NCBI GenBank assembly: GCA_007827375.1
Contig: VISH01000002.1
Coordinates: 1,575,001-1,639,000, forward strand
From: Alteromonadaceae bacterium 2753L.S.0a.02
Lineage (GTDB): Bacteria > Pseudomonadota > Gammaproteobacteria > Pseudomonadales > Cellvibrionaceae
Direction: 5' to 3'
Length of the DNA stretch: 64,000 nt
A program made the position numbers and the translations under genes. The notes under the pieces were generated by a model that saw nothing but the letters and a program-made list of their open reading frames with translations, was not told the DNA's origin and ran no database searches. Shown in pieces: positions 26,468 to 33,303 of this stretch (within the stretch, counting starts at the first letter, position 1; each line of letters opens with the position of its first letter).

Positions 26468-26555
26468 GGTGAGGTGTCCGAGTGGTCGAAGGAGCACGCC
26501 TGGAAAGTGTGTATGTCGCAAGGCATCGAGGGTTCGAATCCCTCCCTCACCGCCA
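26468..26555 (+). tRNA. tRNA-Ser (GGA)
   Basis: An 88-nt class II tRNA with a long variable arm and encoded CCA. The acceptor GGTGAGG pairs with CCTCACC, discriminator G. The anticodon, in CCTGGAAAGT, is GGA. The T-arm is GGTTCGAATCC. Its last 13 bases are part of the perfect inverted repeat that follows. Confidence 0.97.
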
Positions 26556-26610
26556 TAATAAAAAAGCCCCGCACGCGAGTGCGGGGCTTTTTTATTATGG
26601 CGGTGAGGGA
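26543..26610. repeat. 32-bp perfect inverted repeat that includes the tRNA-Ser 3' end and a terminator
   Basis: Left arm 26543-26574, loop GCGA (26575-26578), right arm 26579-26610; all 32 positions are complementary. The inner part is an intrinsic terminator (GCCCCGCAC/GTGCGGGGC flanked by A6 and T6). The outer part is the tRNA 3' end itself, from the T-stem to CCA, copied in inverted orientation. The terminator of this tRNA is therefore continuous with a reverse copy of its own 3' end. Confidence 0.95.
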
Positions 26611-26717
26611 TGATCGATAAGAACCCTTGTTCGACAAAATTGCCGGGAGCAATTTTGGGCGCCGGCTTTGCCGGCGGGCGCAGCCCGAGGGCCAGGAGGG
26701 CCCGAGTCAATCCCTCC
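26579..26717 (+). repeat. 139-bp direct repeat, copy 1
   Basis: Begins with the right arm of the inverted repeat (a reverse copy of the tRNA-Ser 3' end) and ends in CAATCCCTCC, a decayed match to the tRNA T-arm (CGAATCCCTCC). Between these lie hairpins AAAATTGC/GCAATTTT (26636-26656) and GCCGGC/GCCGGC (26661-26675) and a GGGCC-rich stem. No coding function is evident. Confidence 0.93.
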
Positions 26718-26754
26718 CAGTCAGGTATCTCGCAATATTATAAGAAGGACACGC

Positions 26755-26893
26755 GTGCGGGGCTTTTTTATTATGGCGGTGAGGGAGGATCGATAAGAAC
26801 CCTTGTTCGACAAAATTGCCGGGAGCAATTTTGGGCGCTGGCTTTGCCGGCGGGCGCAGCCCGAGGGCCAGGAAGGCCCGAGTCAATCCCTCC
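26755..26893 (+). repeat. 139-bp direct repeat, copy 2
   Basis: Second copy of the unit, 176 bp after the first and identical except for about three base changes (for example T to G after GAGGGA, C to T before GGCTTTGCC, and G to A in the GGCCAGGA region). A 37-bp unrelated spacer (26718-26754) separates the copies. The near identity implies a recent duplication or ongoing conversion. Confidence 0.93.
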
Positions 26894-27113
26894 TTGGTAG
26901 CGCTGGTATACCTGATAAAGAGTCGGAACTTAGACAAAGCTTAGGAACTTAACGCTTTTTTGTAAGTAAGAAATTGGAGCATACGCTCTACCTCCATACC
27001 AAAAAACAAAGCTGGCACACAGCTAGCTCGAACGACGGAACAAAACCTTCTAATCTGGCGTCTACCCACTACAAGCGGCATACTACACCACAAGTAAATC
27101 AACAGGATCAACC
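26894..27113. other. Gap between the repeat block and the DedA operon
   Basis: About 220 bp with no supported gene. It must hold the promoter of the five-gene operon starting at 27114, but no strong sigma-70 pair stands out. AGGAT lies about 8 nt before the TTG start of the first gene. Confidence 0.3.
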
Positions 27114-27701
27114 TTGCCAGAAGCTCTCAACCAGTTGTATCTCATCGCCACCGGGAACCCGTTATTCCTGGTTTGTGGCCTGATTTTGGTTTCGTGGTTG
27201 TGGGAAGATGCCGCAGTAATCGCTGCCGCTCTTTTTGCGCTCGACGGGCAGTTGCCAGTCGTTTTGGCAGCCACTGCAAGTCTGATTGGTATCACCACGG
27301 GTGATATGGGCCTCTATCTTCTGGGGCGCGCCGGTCACCGCTGGCCAAAATTAACCCGACGCTTCACCCAAAACCATAGAGCCAACGTTGTGCAGCAGCG
27401 TTTTCAACATCGCACGCTGTCTAACATCTTCCTCATTCGATTCGTACCGGGCTTGCGTACCCTCGGTTTTACCTTATGTGGCCTTTGGAAAGTGCCAGCG
27501 CAGCGCTTCGCATTGGCAATGTTGGTTGCGGGTGTGGTTTGGGTTGCCTTTATCTTTCTTGTCGTCAACGCTTTTGGTCTCGCAGATTTTTTAAAAACAA
27601 GCCCTTGGAAATGGTCACTTATGGCGATCGCGCTGGTATTACTGCTTGCAAACAATACGCTGGTGCCGAAATTGCTGGCCCGGAAAAGTGACACCTGTTG
27701 A
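27114..27701 (+). CDS. DedA/VTT-domain membrane protein
   Basis: A 195-residue integral membrane protein of the DedA (SNARE-associated/VTT) superfamily, whose members include lipid scramblases and undecaprenyl-phosphate flippases. Typical elements are an early acidic helix with WEDAAVIAAALF, the LIGITTGDMGLYLLGRAG segment, and the family motif NIFLIRFVPGLRTLGFTLCG. The start is TTG 27114 with AGGAT upstream. Its stop overlaps the next gene's ATG (TGATG). First gene of a five-gene unit. The transported molecule is unknown. Confidence 0.88.
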   Translation: MPEALNQLYLIATGNPLFLVCGLILVSWLWEDAAVIAAALFALDGQLPVVLAATASLIGITTGDMGLYLLGRAGHRWPKLTRRFTQNHRANVVQQRFQHRTLSNIFLIRFVPGLRTLGFTLCGLWKVPAQRFALAMLVAGVVWVAFIFLVVNAFGLADFLKTSPWKWSLMAIALVLLLANNTLVPKLLARKSDTC

Positions 27702-28804
27702 TGGCGAAAAACCCATCCCCTACAAAGGAGCAGGGAGTAAATTCCGGTCTGCCATTGCTTGATCTTGCCGATAAACCCTACTCCTGGTTCGAATTTTTAC
27801 CTGCTTGGCTGGTTTATCTGCCAGTCGTCGCCTACTGGATATTACTTTCGTTACGGTATAGAAATTTCGGTTTACCCATGTTGGCGAACCCTAATATTGA
27901 ATTGGGCGGGATGGTGGGAGAGTCCAAATCGGCCATTCTCGAACAAGCTGGTAGTTATGCCAGGCGTTTCATATTACCTTGGGCGGTTTATTTGGAAGCC
28001 TGTGGCGATCAGGAAAACACCTTGAGCCAAATACAAAGCGCGCTCGAAACTGGCGGCGTAGACTTTCCTTTGATTGCGAAGCCCGACTTAGGCTGTCGTG
28101 GTAACGGTGTCCAAAAATGCCGCGACTTTGCGGAGTTACAAGATTATTTGCGGGAGTTTCCGAATAATCGACGGGTAGTATTACAGCAATTAGCTCCTTG
28201 GGCAGCTGAAGCTGGTGTGTTCTATATCCGCAAACCGGGTGCACCTATGGGGGAGGTTGTGTCGCTTACCTTGAAATACCGCGCAACGGTAATAGGAGAT
28301 GGCACACATACTCTGCTTGAGCTTATTGAACGCAACACTCGCGCCAGGCGTTTAAAAAAAATCTATTCTTCTTTAAATAAGCACTGTCTTAACAGTGTGC
28401 CGGAGCAAGGGGTAGAGATCGCTCTAGGGTTCCTGGGTAGTCATTGTAAAGGGAGTATTTTTCGCGATGGTGGAGAGTGGATAACCCCGCAATTAAATAA
28501 CGCCATTGATGCAGTAATGCGCGACTTTCCCGATTTCCATTACGGCCGCTTGGACATTAAATTTCGTGATATTGAGCTTCTGGCGCGTGGTGAGCAGTTC
28601 TGCATTTTGGAAATTAATGGTGTAAGTAGCGAACAAACCCATATTTGGGATGCACGAGCCTCGTTTCGTGATGCAATTGGGACATTGTTTGGGCAGTATA
28701 GAACACTCTTCGAAATGGGAGACGCTATGAGGCGGCGTGGCCTGCGACCTCCGTCTGCGCGCCGCATGATAAAAATTTGGCTTAGGGAACTTTGGGCCTC
28801 ATGA
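27701..28804 (+). CDS. ATP-grasp ligase-like protein with membrane segment
   Basis: A 367-residue protein with an N-terminal amphipathic/membrane stretch (about 25-45, LPAWLVYLPVVAYWILLSL) and an ATP-grasp fold. Evidence for the fold: the nucleotide-binding Lys and Gly loop LIAKPDLGCRGNGVQKC, the hinge region VVLQQLAPW, and the metal-binding end YGRLDIK with ILEINGVSSE. ATP-grasp enzymes join a carboxylate to an amine or thiol through an acyl-phosphate; D-Ala-D-Ala ligase and glutathione synthetase are relatives. The substrate here is unknown. The ATG 27701 overlaps the DedA stop, and its own stop overlaps the DoxX-like start (ATGA). Confidence 0.83.
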   Translation: MAKNPSPTKEQGVNSGLPLLDLADKPYSWFEFLPAWLVYLPVVAYWILLSLRYRNFGLPMLANPNIELGGMVGESKSAILEQAGSYARRFILPWAVYLEACGDQENTLSQIQSALETGGVDFPLIAKPDLGCRGNGVQKCRDFAELQDYLREFPNNRRVVLQQLAPWAAEAGVFYIRKPGAPMGEVVSLTLKYRATVIGDGTHTLLELIERNTRARRLKKIYSSLNKHCLNSVPEQGVEIALGFLGSHCKGSIFRDGGEWITPQLNNAIDAVMRDFPDFHYGRLDIKFRDIELLARGEQFCILEINGVSSEQTHIWDARASFRDAIGTLFGQYRTLFEMGDAMRRRGLRPPSARRMIKIWLRELWAS

Positions 28805-29262
28805 ATTTTTTAAAACGGTATTACTTAACCATGCTGAGTATTTGGATAGCCTTTGTGTTCGTACAATCGCTGTTTTTTAAGTTCAGTAATTCACACGAAA
28901 CACAACATATTTTTGGTACTCTCGGCGCTTGGGCCGGACTCCCTTGGTTTGCGGCTATTGGTGGTTATTTGATAGGCACACTTGAACTTTGCTCCGCCGT
29001 TTTATTGTTCACACCGCTGCGGCCGTGGGGGGCACTTCTTGCCTTTGAAATTATGAGTGGTGCAATTGTGTTTCATTTATTCACGCCCCTGGGCATCGTG
29101 ATGCCGACTTTCGATAGTAGCGGCGCCGTGGTTGGAGATGATGGCGGTGCCTTATTTATTATGGCTTGTCTGGTTTGGGCGAGCGCGACAATTATTGTAT
29201 TAAAGGACTGGTTGTCGTCTCGAAGTGTATTACGTTTCTGGGACCAAAAACCGCAGGGTTAA
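28801..29262 (+). CDS. DoxX-like four-helix membrane protein
   Basis: A 153-residue membrane protein with four hydrophobic segments (about 8-25, 45-70, 75-100 and 115-135). The FVQSLFFKFSNSHET segment after helix 1 resembles the FxxxGxxKL region of DoxX/MauE family proteins, which are linked to quinone-dependent redox steps. The start at 28801 is chosen because it overlaps the upstream stop (ATGA); the longer frame to 28792 only adds three residues. Third gene of the operon; 6 bp to the next. Confidence 0.78.
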   Translation: MNFLKRYYLTMLSIWIAFVFVQSLFFKFSNSHETQHIFGTLGAWAGLPWFAAIGGYLIGTLELCSAVLLFTPLRPWGALLAFEIMSGAIVFHLFTPLGIVMPTFDSSGAVVGDDGGALFIMACLVWASATIIVLKDWLSSRSVLRFWDQKPQG

Positions 29263-29268
29263 ACCATT

Positions 29269-29808
29269 ATGCAGCAAGCGATTCACCCCGTTGTAGGTGG
29301 GAATCTTCAAGCAATAGCGCAGCTCGAAGAGCTGCTTGAGGCACTCTCGAAGCAACAGTACTGCTATCAGGACTCGGGCGTCACTCACAGCTCTATAGGT
29401 GCGCATACCAGGCACATTCTCGATATTTATCAGGCCTTGATCTGTGGCATCGAGAAGTTTGATTTGGTTGACTATGACCTTAGACGCCGTGGTGCCCCGA
29501 TAGAAACCGACCCGGAAGTGGCGCTTGGTGAATTATCGTCTCTCAAAGTCTGGTTGCAGGGCTTAAGTGAAGCTCAGCTTGCCCAGTCACTCAGCGTGAA
29601 AAGTGAAGTGAGTTTGTGCGATCAGACCAGTGTTGAAGTTGTCTCCTCCGCGTTGCGGGAGCTCATTTTTGCCTCCAGTCACTTTGTGCATCATTTGGCA
29701 ATCATCGCCATTTTGGCAAAAAGCCAGCGTTTGCAAACTCCATCTGCCCTCGGAGTTGCTCCCGCAACCGCAAGTTTTCTCCGCTCTGAATCGTCGATGG
29801 CTGAGTAG
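29269..29808 (+). CDS. DinB/YfiT-like four-helix metalloprotein
   Basis: A 179-residue protein with the DinB-like fold. Candidate metal ligands are the His in THSSIGAHTRHILDIYQ and the His pair in FASSHFVHHLAIIAILAK. DinB-fold proteins include bacillithiol- and mycothiol-dependent transferases and maleylpyruvate isomerase, so a thiol-linked role is possible, but no known thiol partner is present. Fourth gene of the operon, 6 bp from each neighbour. Confidence 0.82.
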   Translation: MQQAIHPVVGGNLQAIAQLEELLEALSKQQYCYQDSGVTHSSIGAHTRHILDIYQALICGIEKFDLVDYDLRRRGAPIETDPEVALGELSSLKVWLQGLSEAQLAQSLSVKSEVSLCDQTSVEVVSSALRELIFASSHFVHHLAIIAILAKSQRLQTPSALGVAPATASFLRSESSMAE

Positions 29809-29814
29809 CAGACT

Positions 29815-30531
29815 ATGTGCACGATTAGCTGGATGTTTGAACCTCACGGTTATCATGTGTTCTTTAATCGCGACGAGCAAAATACCCGGGCCGAGGCACA
29901 ACCTCCTACTATTCTAGAGCTACAAGGTGTTCGTGCGTTGATGCCGGTCGATCCCGATGGCGAGGGGTCGTGGTTGAGCACTAACGAACACGGCGTGACA
30001 CTTGCGTTGTTAAATTTTTACCAGGGTCGCTTGCCGAAAGGGAGATTGAAATCCCGTGGTCAGTTGGTGAAAACCCTCGCCGGAGCTGGCTCGAGGCCGA
30101 AGATTCAGCTGGAGTTAAATGCCATTAATCTGCAAAAATTTGCGCCCTTTTCGCTGCTGGTATTTGAATCGTGCGCGGGTCCGCAGGGCGTGTTGTTGTT
30201 GCGTTGGACCGGCAAGCAATTGCTGAGTGCGTATCAACGCAGTCCGCTGATTTCATCGGCCAAGCTCTACGAAGACGTTTTGGACGCTCGCCTTGCGACT
30301 TACCGGCAGGCAATCGGTGAAAACGCCAACGTTGAAGATTTTTATCAGTTACACCGGAGTCATGAACCCAGTGCATCGGCGAAAAGCGTGTGTATGCATC
30401 GCGATGACGCCAACACTGTGAGTTTTTCCCACGTTCAGGTGATGGAGCGCGAAACCTGCTTCCACTATTTTCCTGGCCACCCTTGCGAACAAAACGAAGC
30501 GCATACCACCAGGCTCACACTTCGCAAATAG
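29815..30531 (+). CDS. NRDE family protein (TANGO2-like)
   Basis: A 238-residue NRDE/TANGO2 family protein. The family begins with Met-Cys and has the motif Asn-Arg-Asp-Glu, here MCTISWMFEPHGYHVFFNRDEQNTR. The second residue Cys could act as an N-terminal nucleophile if the Met is removed, as suggested for the fold. The human relative TANGO2 has been linked to heme handling and lipid/mitochondrial metabolism, without a settled biochemical activity. Last gene of the operon; its 3' end overlaps the convergent T-fold gene by 17 bp. Confidence 0.87.
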   Translation: MCTISWMFEPHGYHVFFNRDEQNTRAEAQPPTILELQGVRALMPVDPDGEGSWLSTNEHGVTLALLNFYQGRLPKGRLKSRGQLVKTLAGAGSRPKIQLELNAINLQKFAPFSLLVFESCAGPQGVLLLRWTGKQLLSAYQRSPLISSAKLYEDVLDARLATYRQAIGENANVEDFYQLHRSHEPSASAKSVCMHRDDANTVSFSHVQVMERETCFHYFPGHPCEQNEAHTTRLTLRK

Positions 30532-31354
30532 CGCCCTTGGCGAGCCCTTCGTAGGCCTTAACCGTTATCCGATCATCGGGATAGATAGCTTTTATCGTGG
30601 TAGCTATATGCTGTGCAATAAATTCAACGGTCGAATCTGTGTCGATGAGGTAGCACAATCGTTTCGGTAGTGAAATATAAAAGCCGCCCTGTTGCGAGTT
30701 GTACGCGAACTCAAGCTGTTGTGCGTCGCCGCCATCCACCAGGTCTTCTCGGGTTGCGATGTAGATGTCACGCCAATTATTGGCCCAGGTTTGCATGTCG
30801 GACTCAGCCAGAAGGCCGTTGCGGTATATTTCGAGTTTGGAGCGGTGTCCATGGGCGATGCGTTGGCAATTTCCCTTGTGCTTTTTAAGACCATGACTGT
30901 AATGGTAGTAAGGGCCATTAATGGCCTCTTCATTGAAAATCAGTTGTAGCGTTTCAACTGAATTTGGGAACAGGCCACGCAATTGCGTGAGACTCCATTG
31001 AGCCACAGCTAAGGTAGAAATTTCTGTGGCATCAATTAAGGTGATTGCCTCTGTTGGTGACTCGCAAACTACTGTGCCACCATCGGCCAGTTCACAGTAT
31101 ACCTTGTGATTTTCGCGTGTTGACTCTACGCTAATTGCCGGGTTTTGGGTGGGTACCAGGAGGCAGTGATCAATAGTCGTGTCGAGCCAACGGCGTGTTT
31201 CACCTTTAACGATACCAAAATCGCACACCATGCCCTGGGCATCCAGTGCGCCGTTTAGGCGAACATCAGCCAGCCAGGTTTCTCCCACCACGCCGCGTGT
31301 CGGGCACAGGTAGCTAAAATCCACATTGGTTAACTGATCCACGAATAACTGCAT
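30515..31354 (-). CDS. Tandem T-fold protein of the 6-pyruvoyl/6-carboxytetrahydropterin synthase type
   Basis: A 279-residue protein made of two PTPS/QueD-like T-fold units. The first (about 1-120) retains the family pattern DFSYLCPTRGVVGETWLADV but lacks the zinc-binding HGH. The second (about 150-275) has the zinc/catalytic motif NCQRIAHGHRSKLEIYRNG and the second structural helix TVEFIAQHIA. A role in pterin or queuosine metabolism is inferred from the fold. Related two-unit proteins in marine gammaproteobacteria are uncharacterised. It overlaps the NRDE gene's 3' end by 17 bp. Confidence 0.82.
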   Translation of the reverse strand: MQLFVDQLTNVDFSYLCPTRGVVGETWLADVRLNGALDAQGMVCDFGIVKGETRRWLDTTIDHCLLVPTQNPAISVESTRENHKVYCELADGGTVVCESPTEAITLIDATEISTLAVAQWSLTQLRGLFPNSVETLQLIFNEEAINGPYYHYSHGLKKHKGNCQRIAHGHRSKLEIYRNGLLAESDMQTWANNWRDIYIATREDLVDGGDAQQLEFAYNSQQGGFYISLPKRLCYLIDTDSTVEFIAQHIATTIKAIYPDDRITVKAYEGLAKGAICEV

Positions 31355-31438
31355 AACTCAAAATTTCTCAATGGTAAAAAAACGTCGGCAAGTTTACACG
31401 CTAAACCCCGCGGCAACATCAGGGAGCCCAAATTCAAC

Positions 31439-31765
31439 ATGTATCAATTCGTATTTTATGTTCCAAAAAGCCATGCAGATCTTGTAAAAGATGCAGTTTT
31501 CAAGGCAGGGGCAGGGCGCATAGGGGATTATGACCGCTGCTGCTGGCAAGTTGAGGGTATTGGGCAATTTCGCCCTCTAGCCGGCAGTCAGCCATTTCTG
31601 GGCGCAGAAGGCGAGGAAGAGCAAGTGCCGGAGCTAAGAGTGGAAATGGTCGTTAGCCACGAACTGATGGAGCCGGTTAGAGCTGCATTACTGGCAGCTC
31701 ACCCGTACGAAGAGCCTGCTTATTCTATCTGGCCGCTGGTTACCCTGCCGCGGGGAACGGAATAA
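31439..31765 (+). CDS. NIF3/YqfO C-terminal-domain-like protein
   Basis: A 108-residue protein corresponding to the stand-alone C-terminal YqfO/CutA-like domain inserted in NIF3 proteins. Typical parts are VPKSHADLVKDAVFKAGAGRIGDYDRCCW and the end AAHPYEEPAYSIWPL. The function of the free domain is unknown. It overlaps the DUF3135 gene by 26 bp at their convergent 3' ends. Confidence 0.88.
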   Translation: MYQFVFYVPKSHADLVKDAVFKAGAGRIGDYDRCCWQVEGIGQFRPLAGSQPFLGAEGEEEQVPELRVEMVVSHELMEPVRAALLAAHPYEEPAYSIWPLVTLPRGTE

Positions 31766-32081
31766 TTTGGGCGCCATTGGCCGCCTGAGAGGGGCTTTGT
31801 GAATCTAATTCGGCCTCTGATTGGAGGCCGTGTAATGCGCGCTGCAAGCGTCCAAGCGATTCATGCATCATCTTGGATATCGCCAGACAGGCGCCAACGG
31901 GGGTTGGGTGTAACTGCCGTTGACAATCAATTTGAAACTGCAAACCACGTAAGCGTCGTTGCATTTCAACTGGAGCGCTGTCGATAAGTGCCTCGACTTC
32001 CCGTTGGCGAAACTGCTCCAGTGCCTCTGGATGGGTTTCTGCCATTTTTGCCAATTGCTCGAAACTTGGCCATTTGTTCAT
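31740..32081 (-). CDS. DUF3135 family protein
   Basis: A 113-residue helical protein. The start MNKWPSFEQLAKMAETHPEA matches DUF3135, which is found mostly in marine gammaproteobacteria and has no known role. The start at 32081 is chosen by family length; the longer frame to 32126 adds a basic, low-complexity head. No signal peptide or metal motif. Convergent with the NIF3-like gene. Confidence 0.8.
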   Translation of the reverse strand: MNKWPSFEQLAKMAETHPEALEQFRQREVEALIDSAPVEMQRRLRGLQFQIDCQRQLHPTPVGACLAISKMMHESLGRLQRALHGLQSEAELDSQSPSQAANGAQIIPFPAAG

Positions 32082-32479
32082 AACTCTGTGCCTCTTACGT
32101 AAACCGCCAGCAGCCGTGCTGCCCATAAGTACAACCTGGCAATGTTGACACGCGCCCCCCCAGCCGAACGTATCTCATGCGCCTAATGGTAATGCCTTGT
32201 GCCGAAATTTTTCGGACTTTGTTTGACTTGTTTAAAATTTATGCTACCAAAATTCTATACGCTATGTGTATATGTAGTTTTATATTGAATGGTTATATGT
32301 AGTGTTTACGGTGGCTGGCGCTCGATACGCCTTCAAATAAATTTTTATGATTTTATAAGTTGCTGATTCTATGAGACTTTTTTATCGGTTGGCGTGTAAT
32401 ACTTCTTTGTTAGTTGGATTGATTGTTGACTCATGGGGAATCTGAAAAGCGGTCGCACGATATCATTCCTTTGCATTAA

Positions 32480-32532
32480 AAAATGTGGTTTGATCTCGGG
32501 CCGAACGGCTTCGTTTTGTTTGGCCACATTTT
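32480..32532. repeat. Nested inverted repeat, Nudix leader
   Basis: Outer arms AAAATGTGG (32480-32488) and CCACATTTT (32524-32532) are perfectly complementary. Inside them a small hairpin GCCG-AA-CGGC lies near 32500-32509. Could be an RNA hairpin, a small mobile-repeat relic or a protein site. Confidence 0.55.
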
Positions 32533-32568
32533 GTCACGACCAAATCGAACGGATTTCTCGTGTTGAAG

Positions 32569-32608
32569 CACAAGAATCCATTCTGGAAGTGTCGACTGAA
32601 TTCTTGTG
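32569..32608. repeat. Inverted repeat, Nudix leader
   Basis: Perfect 9-bp arms CACAAGAAT (32569-32577) and ATTCTTGTG (32600-32608) around a 22-base loop, 62 bp before the Nudix ATG. No T run follows, so not a standard terminator. Confidence 0.55.
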
Positions 32609-32670
32609 AACTGGCTCGCGGGTATGGTGGCTTGTTTCGATGGTAGCATGCTGTTGCAGGGGGGGGTTTC

Positions 32671-33231
32671 ATGAGTGTGTTATCTAACCAAGCAGCTGTA
32701 TTGTTGGCGATATCCGATCGCCCTGTTGGGCAGGAGGAGATATTACTTACCTTGAGGGCTCGGCACTTGAACACCCACAGTGGTGAAGTGGCATTTCCGG
32801 GCGGCAAATGGGAACCCGGTGATTCGGACCTGAGTGCAACTGCACTTCGCGAAGCTCAAGAAGAGGTGGGGTTGGTACCGGAGAGTGTACAGATCATGGG
32901 AGAGCTAAGGCCCAGCTTTACGCGACGAGGCACCAGAGTGACCCCTTATGTGGGAAAAGTGCCGGCTCTGTGTTCTCTGGAGCCAAATCCTGCAGAACTC
33001 GCAGAGATGTTCTGGTTTCCGCTTGAAGAACTCAAAGCGGATAAACGCGTAAGAACGGATATTTTTGTAGGGGCAAAAGGCGAATACTGGGCACCCGTAT
33101 ACGAATATCTTGGTTACACCATTTGGGGATTTACAGCGCGAGTTCTGGTGGATTTTCTGGCATGTTTTTATGGGATTAAATTAGAGCGGAAACATACTGC
33201 ACCAGAAATTCGCTACAAGCCCCGTTCTTAA
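32671..33231 (+). CDS. Nudix hydrolase, CoA pyrophosphatase type
   Basis: A 186-residue Nudix protein. The CoA-pyrophosphatase pattern is clear: LRARHLNTHSGEVAFPGGK followed by the Nudix box core TALREAQEEVGL, then SFTRRGTRVTPYVG. Likely cleaves the pyrophosphate of coenzyme A or related nucleotides. The ribosome-binding region is a run of eight G (32659-32666) ending four bases before the ATG, so slippage in that tract would alter spacing rather than the protein. The leader contains two inverted repeats. Confidence 0.9.
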   Translation: MSVLSNQAAVLLAISDRPVGQEEILLTLRARHLNTHSGEVAFPGGKWEPGDSDLSATALREAQEEVGLVPESVQIMGELRPSFTRRGTRVTPYVGKVPALCSLEPNPAELAEMFWFPLEELKADKRVRTDIFVGAKGEYWAPVYEYLGYTIWGFTARVLVDFLACFYGIKLERKHTAPEIRYKPRS

Positions 33232-33303
33232 ATGAAGCGGCAGAAAGCTGCGTGAAGTTTTATTACTCTCGCGCACACTGTGCAATGCCTGTTTCTTGCC
33301 GAA

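Larger units (their letters stand above)
32082..32670. other. 589-bp noncoding region upstream of the Nudix gene
   Basis: Low in G+C from about 32200 to 32460, with no supported gene. The right half contains two nested or adjacent inverted repeats, listed separately (32480-32532 and 32569-32608), close to the Nudix start. The plus-strand leader of that gene could therefore be structured. The minus-strand DUF3135 promoter must also lie here. The reading frame 32463-32807 on the minus strand is an antisense shadow. Confidence 0.4.

Noticed and set aside
26321..26937. Several open frames on both strands across tRNA-Ser and its repeats, some with REGFEPSM-like text.
   Set aside because: They are translations of the tRNA, the terminator and the repeat copies; their codon use is not that of a gene, and copies repeat the same peptide.
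32463..32807. Minus-strand frame overlapping the Nudix leader.
   Set aside because: It runs antisense into the Nudix gene, and its composition is not protein-like.
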